64,000 nucleotides of DNA from NCBI GenBank assembly GCA_943737045.1, contig CALSFV010000101.1, forward strand, positions 1 to 64,000. Direction: 5' to 3'. The position numbers were made by a program, and so were the translations under genes. Of the stretch, positions 26,784-39,200 are shown piece after piece. The stretch's first letter is position 1. Each line of letters starts with the position of its first letter. This stretch comes from Parapristionchus giblindavisi. Lineage: Eukaryota; Nematoda; Chromadorea; Rhabditida; Diplogasteridae. The notes beneath the pieces are model-generated. The model saw only the letters and a program-made list of their open reading frames with translations, was not told the DNA's origin and did not search any database.

Positions 26784-29700
26784 TCAATTCCAATCAAGTG
26801 GAATCGATACTTTCCCATCGCTTCGAATATGTACAGTAGGGTTGGCAGAGAATCTTCAAAGGAATAGATGAATCAATATATTAATTTAAAGTACAGTATA
26901 CCTAACATGAAGAGATTTCAATGATTCAGAAAGAGATTGAGGAGCATCTTTTAATCTCTCAACAGCTTTCAATACATTATCAACAGATAAACAATCTTCC
27001 CAATCCAAATCAGATAAACCCAATAGAGATATTGTTAGATCCTTAAATATTTAATCATTGTTAATTGATAAGATAAGTATTATAGTGACCTTTTCCTTTC
27101 TCAATAGAGATAAAGTTTCTCTAACTTCTTCATTGATACGTCTCGATGTATTAGATGATTCTTGTAGGAAGGAAGAAAGAGAAATGACATCAACATTGCA
27201 TGGAATTAGTAGTCGACCATCTCTTCCTATTGCTAACTCATCATATGATGTCACTATCTATAATATAATCATATACAATACAAGATATCATTCATAATAT
27301 CTCACACTTATCATAAAAACATTCAAAATAGAGTTTAAGATATCATAAATTACTTCATTATAGATAGAATTATACACTAACCTCAATCATTGTATCCTTT
27401 CCAAAGGTAGCAATTTTCTTACGAATAACTGATTCTCGACTACTTATCCTGTAATAGAAGATCAATTGAATATATAGATTATGATGATATCATTAGTTAC
27501 CTAACGACGAGAGTATTTAATTGTTGAAGAGTTTGTGCAAGTCCACGGTGACTAGGACACACAATCTACAATCAATCAACCAATCAATCAATAGATCAAT
27601 CAATCACTCAATGAATAGATCAATAAATCAATAGATCGATCAATAATTCAATAAATAGATCAATCAATCAATAACTCAATGAATAGATCACTCAATCAAT
27701 AGATCGATCAATAACTCAATAAATAGATCAATCAATAAATGGATCAATCAATCAATATATCGATCGCTCAATCAATAGATCAATCAATCAATCAATCAAT
27801 GATATATTAATTTACATTAGCTCCTCCAAATATTTCTTCCAGATTCTTTCTCGTTTGTTCCAATTCCATCAATTGTTTCCTTCTTACATTTCCTTCCAAA
27901 CAAACCTGAAAATTACATTACATTTCAATTCAAGTACGATAGCTATAGTACTCTCAATATAAATTAATTGGAATACGATAGCTACAGTATTCAAGAAGAA
28001 CAAATTAATTAGTATACGATAGCTACAATAATCTATTCAGTCGAAATGAATTGGAATACGATAGCTACATTAATCTATTCAGTCGAAATGAATTGGAATA
28101 CGATAGCTACAGTAATCTATTCAGTCGAAATGAATTGGAATACGATAGCTACAGTAATCTATTCAGTCGAAATGAATTGGAATACGATAGCTACAGTAAT
28201 CTATTCAGCCGAAATGAATTGGAATACGATAGCTACAGTAATCTATAAAGCCGAAATGGATTGGAATACGATAACTACAGTATTCTCGCAGTCTAAACGA
28301 ATTGCAATACAATAGCTACAGTAATCTCGCAGTCTAACTGAATTGGAATACGATAGCTACAGTAATCTCTTCAGTCGAAATGAATTTGAAATCGATAGCC
28401 ATATATTTTCATACCCTCACAGTGTGAAGATCGACCCACTGTATATGGTTCATTTTCACGATAGACCCACTATATAAAGTTCATCTTTTTATAAAGAAGA
28501 CAATTTAAGCGAGAAAAAAAAAGATTTTTCTAGACCTACCCACTACATAAAAAAATCAGGGGAGGGCACCGAAAATGTATGACGATAGCTACAGTATTCT
28601 CGCAGTCTAAACGAATTGCAATACAATAGCTACAGTAATCTCTAGTCGAAATGAATTGAAATACTATATGTACAGTATTCAAGCAGAATAAATCAATTAG
28701 AATACGATAGTTACAGTAATCTCTAGCCAAATGAATCTGAATACGATAGCTACAGTAATCTCTAGTCTAAACGAATTGGAATACAATAGTTACAGTAATT
28801 TAACAGTTTAAATTAATTGAAAACTACTACCTACAGCTACATTAATCTCCACAGAATAAATGAATTGGAATGCATTAGCTACAATAATATATAGAGAAGA
28901 AGAAGAAACAAACTTGTTGCCATTGTTCAGGAACATTATCAGCTCCAAATTGAACAGATCCATCACAACAAATGAATGAACCACGACCAAATCTTAAATG
29001 AATACAATTATATCCAACACATGATATATTCATTAAAAGTACCCTGAGAACTATATTTCAAAGAATCAAACGAATATCTATAAGGAGATGAAATACTATA
29101 GTAGTTCTCTACTACTTTCACTTCATCATATTATAATATATCAAATCGAAAAGCTACAAATAAGTACCAATTGATACATTTTATATGTGTCTTAATAATA
29201 TGTACCTTATAGTATTATGTAATAGACATGATATAATCTCATCTCTATCTTCTTTACTTGAATGATCAAGTAATCTATGAAGATTCGATAGACATCGACG
29301 CATATGTGACTCAGCCCAATCCATTTGCCATATTATCTATAACTTATAAAGATCAATACATTCATACAGCCATTATGTCTATCAAATACATTTCATCTTA
29401 CTAATTCATTAGATAGATCATGATTCATAGATATAATATATAGATAGATACCTCTTTACATCCAGTCCTCCATTTTAAATCTTCAATTTCATATTTCAAT
29501 GTTACTTTTGTCCTTCTGAATACATCAAACTATCATATCATTCTTCTATCAATATCTATTATATGCAACTAACTCATGTTGTTTAGATTTCTCAATCGCT
29601 TCATTTCTTCCTTTCTTCACTATTGAAGCAGTATCAATCGTTCTTAACAATCATATCTTCAATCTATATAATATATTCACTATACCTCTTATTCCCTTTC

Positions 29701-31688
29701 ATATATTCATCCCAGAAATGAGCATACGCACTATCCATTGTATGTGATCCTTCATTGAATAGATTACTATTCACTTTAGATGGAGAAGATCTCAAATGAA
29801 TAGATATGAATATATTTGAATTTATCATCTATTCATTGATACCTTGGTGTACCTTTAACATGATCACTCGACAATTTGCATGACTCCAATGCATTTCTGT
29901 AATGGAAAACTCTATTTAGTTTATCATGTCTTATAATCAGAAATAAAACTCCATGAGTTCATAACCTCTAACCACATCATACTATCTATCACCTCTCCCA
30001 CACTCTTTCATATCTTCTCTATTTCATTTATCACTCAAAGTACTATCATTGTCAAATTGATCAACGATCACACAATCAAAGATTAATGAAACAATGAAAC
30101 AACCACTAAGTTTTTTTCTTTATTATTTGCCCAACCAAGTCTTATCTATTATAGTATCAAGGGAATATCCGACTATGAATAAAGTATTAATACCTGACAA
30201 TAGTAAGAGGATCTGTTCCAACTAATGATATATTGACATCTCTCAATTCAGTTGTGTCTTTCTCTTTGATCGAAAACGCTACCTACAACAAATTATAATA
30301 ATAATGAAACTGAATATAGTGTATAACTAAACTAAAAGATTGCCTTAATCGGTCGACTTGATGAGAGTGATGGTTGTGGATACAGATCATTAAGATATCC
30401 ATTGAATATCTATATCAATAGATATCAATCAATATTATGATTACTCTACCGTATACCTGTAGTGCCTTCTCATTCTTCTCTCTAACATCAGGCATAGTAG
30501 CAAATCGATCAGGATGAACAGCAAAGTAAAAGGGTCGAAGAGCTATTGCTGCCTAGATTCATCAATCAATCAATCAATACGATAGAGTACAGTACAGTCA
30601 TCAATAAAGGATATGAGGCCGTTTGCGAGAGAGTAGAGCAAGAGTGACTGGGGTCCGGTACATCATTTTTTCGAAAACCTGCGAGAAGGGGTTCTCAAGG
30701 GTGCTGATGACGATGGGCATGTTCATTTTGCACCTGGAGTCACCGTTGAGGCCAGACGGCGTCGCGTTGAAATCGCGTTTTTGGTCATTTCTTGTCGCCT
30801 GATGGTGCTAAAATTAACAGACCAATGTTTCCGGTGTAGAATTTGATGGCGATCACGCCTGTCTAATTCATTTTTCATGAAAAAAATTTCACAAGCTTCA
30901 AATATGTAACTTTTCTCAGAGGCAAAAGTGCGCGAGTGACATAGCTAGAACGGATCGGAATTACCTCAGGGTGCTACAGAAAAAATTTCAACGATTTTGG
31001 TGAATGGAAAAGCGAGAAAATCAACTTTTAATGAAGTAATCTGGTCACTGTAAGAGAGGCAATGTGCCCACTGACCTACCTCGAGTCTGTCTTCCCCTTC
31101 GATCGCGTCTCTCCTTTCCCTAGACTCTCTCGTGCTCTCTCAATTCCCCACACTCTCTCAGGCGAGAGGAAACTATCTATCTGTTGTGAGCGACCAGATT
31201 ACTTCACTAAAAGTTGATTTTCTCGCTTTTCCATTCACCAAAATCGTTGAAATTTTTTCTGTAGCATCCTGAGGTAGTTCCGATCCGATCTAGCTATATC
31301 ACTCGCACACTTTTGCCTCTGAGACAAGTTACATATTTGAAGCTTGTGAAATTTTTTTCATGAAAAATGAATTAGACAGGCGTGATCGCCATCAAATTCT
31401 ACACCGGAAACATTGGTCTGTTAATTTTAGCACCATCAGGCGACAAGAAATAACCAAAAACGCGATTTCAACGAGACGCCGTCTGGTCTCAACGGTGACT
31501 CCAGGTGCAAAATGAACATGCCCATCGTCATCAGCACCCTTGAGAACCCCTTCTCGCAGGTTTTCGAAAAATTGATGTACCAGACCTTGTTCGACTTTCT
31601 CGCAATCGGCCTCATATGCACTCACTTCTTGAGCTGATAAATATCTCTTTGATATAGTGAGACCATTCCTAATTGATCTACTCCCCAT
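26784..31688 (-). CDS. tcaim: TCAIM homolog (mitochondrial DUF4460/DUF4461 protein)
   Basis: Homolog of T-cell activation inhibitor, mitochondrial. In animals it is a mitochondrial protein whose N-terminal DUF4460 part resembles a J domain; its biochemical role is unclear. Exons in gene order: 31688-31626, 30552-30457, 30409-30344, 30282-30194, 29896-29843, 29790-29686, 29642-29574, 29515-29452, 29336-29206, 29043-28914, 27905-27816, 27565-27501, 27448-27382, 27257-27090, 27041-26902, 26853-26784. The sum is 489 codons with TGA (488 aa; human about 496). Exon 1 encodes a basic, Ser-rich leader ([20 protein letters not shown]) that fits a mitochondrial presequence. Exon 2 has [13 protein letters not shown], the family hallmark, and the C-terminus ends with SIPLDWN like the human protein. 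Intron 3 (30343-30283) appears to start with GC. Intron 1 is almost wholly a foldback element and intron 10 holds a satellite. Confidence 0.93.
27566..27815. repeat. (AATC)n-type degenerate tetranucleotide repeat
   Basis: TCAIM intron of 250 bp made largely of ATCAATCA words with AGATCA interruptions at fairly regular spacing. No coding meaning. Confidence 0.8.
27931..28870. repeat. 42-bp satellite in TCAIM intron
   Basis: Tandem repeat with a 42-bp unit containing GAATTGGAATACGATAGCTA and CAGTAATCTATTCAGTCGAA. Near-perfect units occupy about 28040-28260, with decayed units on both sides, and the array is split by a MITE at 28400-28581. Because 42 is a multiple of three, the + strand shows a spurious open frame repeating [14 protein letters not shown]. 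Spacers all differ little, so it is not a CRISPR array. Confidence 0.9.
28400..28581. mobile_element. hAT-like MITE, family B, copy 3, inside satellite
   Basis: 182-bp element with ends CATATATTTTCATACCCTC and GAGGGCACCGAAAATGTATG. Flanks TCGATAGC (28392-28399) and ACGATAGC (28582-28589) match at 7 of 8 positions. The flank is part of the 42-bp satellite unit, so the element jumped into an existing array. Confidence 0.8.
30615..31613. mobile_element. Foldback element with about 430-bp inverted arms
   Basis: Left arm 30615-31047 and right arm 31189-31613 are near-identical reverse complements, with tips GAGGCCG / CGGCCTC. Both ends are bordered by ATAT, so a 2-bp TA or AT duplication is possible but not provable. 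The loop is about 140 bp. No transposase. It makes up nearly all of TCAIM intron 1 and ends 7 bp from the splice donor. A 98-codon open frame running from TCAIM exon 1 into the right arm is a read-through artefact. Confidence 0.85.
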
Positions 31689-31794
31689 TCAATAGATGAT
31701 GTATGATATGATATGAATGAATCAATCTATGACAAATATTCAATTTAATGAATCATGGATATGATCATGGTCGACACTATTAATATAGTTTCGC

Positions 31795-32085
31795 ACCTTA
31801 TTGTTACCCTTTCCAAAATGCTACACACAACATTGCGCCGCATAACTTCCCATAACGCGAGGCCTTTTCTCAATGAATATTGTTACAAATTATATTCCAA
31901 GATCGCTTAGCTGTTTGTTTAAAATACGCGAAAGTAAACAGATTATCACACCAATACAAAATTTGAAACCTGCGCAATTTGAAACAAACTTTTTTAACCT
32001 ATTCATTGAGAAAAATGTCTCGCGTTTGGTGCGTTATGTAGCACTATGCCGAGTGGAGTATTTGGCAAAGGCCAACGTGAAAAAA
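31795..32085. mobile_element. Decayed small foldback element
   Basis: 31849-31879 (AACGCGAGGCCTTTTCTCAA) pairs with 32000-32029 (TTGAGAAAAATGTCTCGCGTT), and weaker pairing extends outward to about 85 bp per arm. A 75-codon open frame inside is not recognisable as a protein. No clear target duplication. Confidence 0.55.
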
Positions 32086-33122
32086 AACTATAAGCATTAA
32101 TAACAGTAAAATAGAGTAATGCGGACAAAGCACATAGGTATAAGAAGCGAAAGACGAACGCTTACGGTAAAGATCAAAGATCAAATAGAATAATGAAACG
32201 AGTTTATACTAAATGCAACAATTCACAGATATAAATATGATAACTGGTCTATAGAATGATAATTAGACTTTGAATATAAAGAAGACAAGTATACAATCGA
32301 TATTGAGAACGGGGAAGATAAGATATTATCACCTATTTAGATAATAAAACAAATGATTAAGATATGATGAAATAGATTTGTAAACAAAATATGAATCAAC
32401 AAATAATTAGTCTTCAACTAACAATAGAATAAAGAAAGAGAGAAGTGCATACTATATAATAACAATGATAACAAATAGTACGATAATATAATGAATGAAT
32501 GAATGATCCATTTTATCGCCATGAATTGAAACTGCTGAAATATGATGAGTAAATACACACTATCTATTTATTATCATGTTTCACTTTATATTATGATATG
32601 ACCTCAGAATGAAAGAGATAGAGAGATGAAGAAGAAAGATGAGAGACAAAGAAGACGATAGAGGGTCAACATATGAGAATGAGATGATAAAGAAGTAATG
32701 GAGAAAGAGAATGAAAGAATGTGGTAGACACGTGGTGATATGAGAGAGAGATAAGAGGGAATAGAACGGGAGTGAAATGAATGAGAAGTGATGAAGAAAT
32801 AGAGGAATGATAGATATTAATGAATACTATAGATTGTAGTTGATAGATCAATTAGGAAGATATCTATACAAATGATTCAACTATTGAAAATGAAGATAGA
32901 CAGAAAGAAACTTGAACACTTTATAGAAGAAATAGAGAACGATAGAAATAGATAGAGTTCATCTATAATAATAGATACATGGACATGTATACTCTATCTA
33001 TACTATTCTATTCTACCGTAGATGAAGTTGTTGATGAGAGTCTCGTGACTAGTCAATACATTCAATACAATTGAATACATCGATAGATAGAGAGAGAGCG
33101 TAGACAAAATGAGAAGAGTACT

Positions 33123-33227
33123 CATAGGTCGAATAGCTACGTTATATATTTACAAAAATACGGTCTAGTTTTCACAATTCCAAATGCGATCAGGCTTCGT
33201 AGTTTGTAACCTACTTTTCGACCTATG
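33123..33227. mobile_element. hAT-like MITE, family A, copy 2
   Basis: 105-bp element starting CATAGGTCGAATAG and ending CTTTTCGACCTATG. Flanks AGAGTACT (33115-33122) and GGAGTACT (33228-33235) match at 7 of 8. It contains AAATGCGATCAGGCTT, also present in copy 3. Confidence 0.8.
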
Positions 33228-33283
33228 GGAGTACTGAATAGAGAGAAGTTTGACAACAACTATATAATTATTTAAATATAGTA

Positions 33284-36200
33284 TTAAATATACCTTGTAG
33301 TATTGGTTCCTCCAAATATACTACTAGGTTTAGGTTGTTGAGTAACTCCACCTCCAAAGATAGATGACTTCTGTTCATTACCTCCAACACTACCGAAACC
33401 TCCTCCTTGTTTAGCGAATCTAATATCATATTCATTCATTATTCAATTATACAAATCAATTGATACATACTGAGCAAATCCTCCACTTGTTCCACCACCA
33501 AATGCATTTGGATTTGATTGAGATGATGATGATGTTGATGATCCAAACATTGGACGTGAACCAAATGATGGACCTTAATCAATGATAGACACAACATCAA
33601 CTACAATCAAAGATCAATTATGAATATACCAGATCCAAATGCAGGTTTTCCAAATGTGGATGATTGTGTGGTAGATGGAGAAGTTGTAGATGAACCAAAT
33701 GTAGATGATGATGATGATGTACCAAACGGTGATGAACCTATTAGAGATAAATAGATACAGTATACAATCGATATAGATATCATTGATTACCTTGTGGTTT
33801 AGAACCAAAGATGCTTGTAGTTGTTCCTGATGGTTTTCCGAAGATAGAAGGAGTACTGTAAGAGAATATGAATAATTGATTTAATACAATTTGATCGTGT
33901 TACCTTGATTGATTAGAAGAAGTAGATCCAAATCCTCCACCAAATACATTCTTTCCAGAATTAGTTGATGTTGATGAACCAAGACCACTGCAAATATTAT
34001 TTTAGTAAAGTTATTCAAATCATAATTTGATATATTAGGTTGAGTCATAAGTCTTGTCGCATTTTTGGCCCTTTAAACAAATTTGAATAACTTTATCTCG
34101 GTAAAAGCAAACCAATCAAAGTAAGCGTCATCTGCGTCGACATACTTCCTCCAAAGTTCGGGTAGCTTGTGGGTACTGTGCTCCCAGAAGGACTGCTGCT
34201 AGGAGGCAAAGTAGTTGTTTAGCCAGATTTCGACCTCCCGCTGATTATTCAAGCATACTCCTCCGAGAGTGCGCTGCATATCGGAAAACAAGCAGTAATC
34301 GCTAGGAGCCATGTCGGCCGAGTAGGGCAGGTGGGGGACGACGAGCTAGTCAATGTCCAACAGGACCTTTTTGGTCGTCCTTGCCACATGGGGTAGGGCG
34401 TTGTCATGCTGGAAGTGAATCTGGTCGCGCAGCCAGGGAACGGAGGAGACCTTGGACTTCAGGGTCTGTATTTGGCAAGAGTATACCGTGGCCGTAATAG
34501 TTGACCCCTGTGGGAACAGCTTCCAATACACCACACCGCCTCTGCCCCACCACAAAGACAGTATGATCGTTTTCTGGTGAAGTTCGAATTTGGCGATAAA
34601 ATTGGGCTGCTCAACTCGATCGGCCCACTCAGCTCGGAGGACCACGTTGTCGTAAGGGATCCACTTTTAATCTCCAGTCATGATACCGTCGATCCAAGCC
34701 GTTGTACGAGCGTACGAAATTAGATTCAGACACTGGTCCGCACGGTTTTCCTTCTGCTTGTCCGACAGTTGGTGGGGTAACCATCGACCCAAATTCTGGA
34801 CCTTGCCAAGATCCTGTAGGCAACCAACGATGGTGGGTTGGCTTACCCCAAGACTTGTCGCCATATCACGGGTGGTAGCATAGGGGTCCGCTTGGACGTG
34901 ATGCTCCAGCACGTCCAAGTCCAGCTTGGGGGCCGTCCGGACCTTTGACGCCGTACTCCCTTCTCCGAAGCGTTTGAACCAATGTTACACAGTGCGCGTA
35001 CTAGGGACCTTAGTGTTGTATACTACCGCCATACGGATGTGGACGTCGGGATCTTTGAGCTAGAATAGGAAGAAAACAACGTGACGTGTCACATGTGCAC
35101 AAAACTGGGAACGAATTGAAGAGGCATTTCAGCTACTAGACTTGATGCAGGCACAATTCACTACTGCGCTCAAAGAGTAGTAGTAGTGACTTATTTACTG
35201 CCAGAACGGAGGGAGTAATTGATAACGTACGACTGAGCAGTGATAGCATAAACATACCCCTCCAAAATGCGACAAGACTTATGACTCAACCTAATAATAT
35301 CAATGACCAAATTTTAAAAAAAATCAATCTTAATTGGATAAAGAAATGTGAATAAAAAAAAAAGAAAGATAAGACACATACCCCATGAATCCTCCTCCTC
35401 CTCCCATTCCTCCTTCATCCATTCCATCATCTATTGCTGCTGCTACAGCTGCTGCTGATGCAAAACCTATAATCATATAAAATATAAAATAACCTAGCTA
35501 TTCGACATATGGATATAATGAATATGAACAATGTATTATAATATATAGAATAGATACTAGATACTCCTCCTCCTCCAGTCTTCATTCCTCCTCCAAATAC
35601 ACTACCAAATCCTCCTCCTCCTGTACTTGTTGATGATGCAGCTGCTGATGCTGCATTCTTGAATGAGAATGTTGCTGCTGATGATGGCTGCAATCAATCA
35701 ATATAATCATAATGATCAATCAATAATCTATGATACCTTGGCTGTTCCACCACCAAATGCTGAACCAAATGGAGATGATGTCGTCTGTTATTAATAAAGT
35801 TATTATATCATTTTATGTTTTACTTTAATTTCCTTTATTTCTAAATATATGATGAATGAATATATTGATTACCTGTTGAGTATTAGTTGATCCACTTCCG
35901 AATACAGATGATCCTCCTCCTGTAGATGAACCAAATGGAGATGATGTTGAAGGTATTGTAGATGATGTTCCACCACCAAATATAGATGATGGTTGAGATG
36001 ATGGAATAGTTGATGATGATGTACCAAATGGAGAGGATGATGATGCTTAAATCATTACAATTAGAAGATATCATCAAATGATATAACATACGAGATGAAG
36101 TGATTCCTCCTCCAAATATTGATTTAGTCTGTGTAGATGGAGTAGTTGGTGTTGTTGATACTGAAAATCAATCAATCAAATTTAAATAAGAGCATTCTAA

Positions 36201-39200
36201 TGGGAAACCATAGGTCGCTAGGTTTTCGGTTTTCAAAATGCGATCAGGTCTTTCGATTTTTGTGAAATTTTAGCTCAAAATGCGGTCAGGCTTGATACTT
36301 TGTAACATACTTTTCGACCTATGTGGGAAACAAATGATACATGAGAGTAACTAATCGATAAAGGCACAAACCAGAAGGAGTTGGAAGACCAAAGATAGAT
36401 TTAGATGGAGCAGTAGTAGTTGATGATTGTCCACCACCAAATATAGATGATGTAGTAGATGGAGGAGCGGTTACTGTAGATGGAGTACTTGATGGAAGAG
36501 AGGTTACTGTAGATGGAGTACTTGATGGAAGATAGGTTACTGTAGATGGAGTAGAAGAGGGTACGGTAGTCTTTGAAGGAGTTGAACCAAATAATGGAGG
36601 AAGAGGCTTATCGTCATCTTTCTTCAATTCTACAATATATAACTAATAATATCATTATCAGAAGATCTTTTGTATTGACTTTAACATATTCATCTATCTA
36701 TAAAATCGATAAATGACTATGTAGGAATAGCGGACCTTCTTTGATTTCCTCATTCTTCTTCTCTTCTTCCTTCGTTTTTGTTCCGAACAGAGATGAAACT
36801 GAAGAGATAAAGATAATGGATACAAGTATAAAAGACAAATGGACCTGGTTTATCAATCTTATCATTAGATGATGAAGTAGATGGAAGAGTAGTAATAGAA
36901 GAAGAAGAAGATGATGATGGTTCATCATTACTATTAGATAGTTTAATAGTAACTGATGTAGATACATCTACTTCATCTTTATTCATTGTCTTCTTATCTT
37001 CATCAACTTTAGATGAGACACTCATATCTTTAGCCGTTGTGAATATAGATGATCCTTGTCCTATTGAACTACCAAACTTAGGAACTAATACGTTAGATGA
37101 TATTGAAGATGAAAGTGGAACATTAGAAGATGATACAACTCCTTCAAATATAAATAAGAAGAATACATCATGAGATGAATAATAACTAACCGATAGTAGT
37201 TTTAGCTGGTGTGGATGAAGCAATTGGTTGAGATAATTTGTTTGCTAGATGAGGATTGATTGAAGATGTAGCAGTAAGAGGAGGTTTAGATGGAGGAAGA
37301 GATCGATTAGATAATATAGGAGATGGAAGATGAATTGATGATGTATCCTTCATTAGATTATTGATTGATGAAGGATGAGTAATAAGAGGAGATGGATGAG
37401 ATTCAACACGAATTGAATACTTCTCTGTTAAATAGATAGAATAAATACTTCATCTACTAGCTGATGGAATAACAAACCTAGATTAGGAAGAGGAAGAATC
37501 TTTCTAGGTGTTGTTATCTCTAATAGACGAGATTCTAATAGAGATCTATGTGGTGATGAACTTATTGATTCATCTAATTGAGATGATAATAATTGATTAT
37601 TGATTGATGATAAAGTACATTTTGATGATGAAGAAGTAATCTCCAATGAACGAGCTGTTCCATGAGGGAAGAGATTCTATAATATAATATAAATGACAAT
37701 CAATAATAATAGATCAAAAGTTTAACCTTAGCATTGAATAATCTCCTCTTCATATCATCAATATTTGAATGTTTCCCTTTCAACTTCTCTCTTTCTTCTT
37801 TTTCAATAACAATAATATTCATATTATTCTTATCATCAATTAATCCATTAACATTCTTCTTCTCATCCTCTTCACTTTAATATATCGATTCATTCAACAA
37901 TTATATAATAAAATACTAGAATACTCACTTTATTTTCAATCGTAGTACATTATTAACAAGAGCTTCAACGTTTTCAACTTTTTCTCTTTCACTTCTTACA
38001 ATCTTCTTCATATTCTTTATAGTTCCATTTACAGTGTCTTCTCTTTCTTTACTCCATTTAGAATCCACTTGATATACACGAGAAGTCTACAAATACAAAT
38101 TATAAAAACTTATCAACAGACAAAAAACGACAAAAGAAGTTGCCCATGGCTGGAATCGAACCAGCGTCGCCACGGCCACAACGTGGAGTACTAACCACTA
38201 TACTACATGGGCCGAAAGCAGATACACTCAGATCACATGAAGAGTGTGTGCTATCATTACCATTCGCAAATAAATTATATTTAATATAGTAAATACCTGA
38301 TTGCGACGTAATCTCTGTAGATCTCTTTGTATCTCAGTCATAGTTCCTTTCATTGAACTTATTCGATTATTGATTCGAGACATATTCTCATCCTAAATGA
38401 AACATCCATTATAGTGATAGTAGATTATGAAAGATTGTATTAAACATACTCTATCATAATTGAAATCAGATCGTAGAATAGATAGAGATCCATCACGGGA
38501 ACTTGCTTCATCTATCATTCTTAATCTATCACTCACACGAATGATACAATCTTTCACTAATCTCTCTTCAATCTATAATCAATCAATTAATCAATCCATA
38601 TATCAATGGAGTAGATACAGTATACCTTTTCTCCACTTTCCAACTCTTTTATATATCCATCCAAACCACAAAACTTATTGCTCTCTTCATTTTTGAGTTC
38701 ATCTTCTGAAATTTATCAATTAATAGAAATAGAATATAGATAATAATATACAGTAGAATATAATAGAAGGATTGTATACCCATATGTTTCATTGTTGGTC
38801 GACTATCATCAATTATACTTCTCAATCTTTTCATTTCATCAACCAAACAAGTAAATGATCCTTGAAGTGATTCCAACTCTTTATTCACCTCAAATAACTT
38901 ATATAGATATATATGATGAATATGAATATGAATATACCTTATTCCTTTCTTCTACAATAGCAATAGCATCCATTCTTTCTTTCTCTTCTTTCTTTTTCTC
39001 TTCTTCTCTTCGTATTTTCTCTTCTTCTTCTTTCTTCTTAGCTGCTTCTACTTCTTTTGCTTTCAATGCAGCTTCTTCATTAACCTTAAAGGAAGAATTT
39101 CAACTAAAGATCAAAGATCAAACTACAGTACCTGTTGGATGGGAGGAGCAGCCATAGCAGGAACTGTAGATAAAGGAGTAGAGAATGGAGTTGATGTAGA

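Larger units (their letters stand above)
31689..33283. other. Intergenic between TCAIM and NUP214 (same strand)
   Basis: About 1.6 kb with the TCAIM promoter next to 31689 and the NUP214 3' UTR next to 33283. It contains an old foldback (31795-32085) and a family A MITE (33123-33227). The rest is AT-rich with no supported exon. Confidence 0.5.

Noticed and set aside
28046..28315. 89-codon repeat protein or CRISPR-like array
   Set aside because: The 42-bp units have no variable spacers and the frame is a result of a unit length divisible by three. This is eukaryotic satellite DNA.
31392..31688. 98-codon protein at the start of TCAIM
   Set aside because: Its first 21 codons are TCAIM exon 1; the rest is read-through across a GTGAGT donor into the foldback element.
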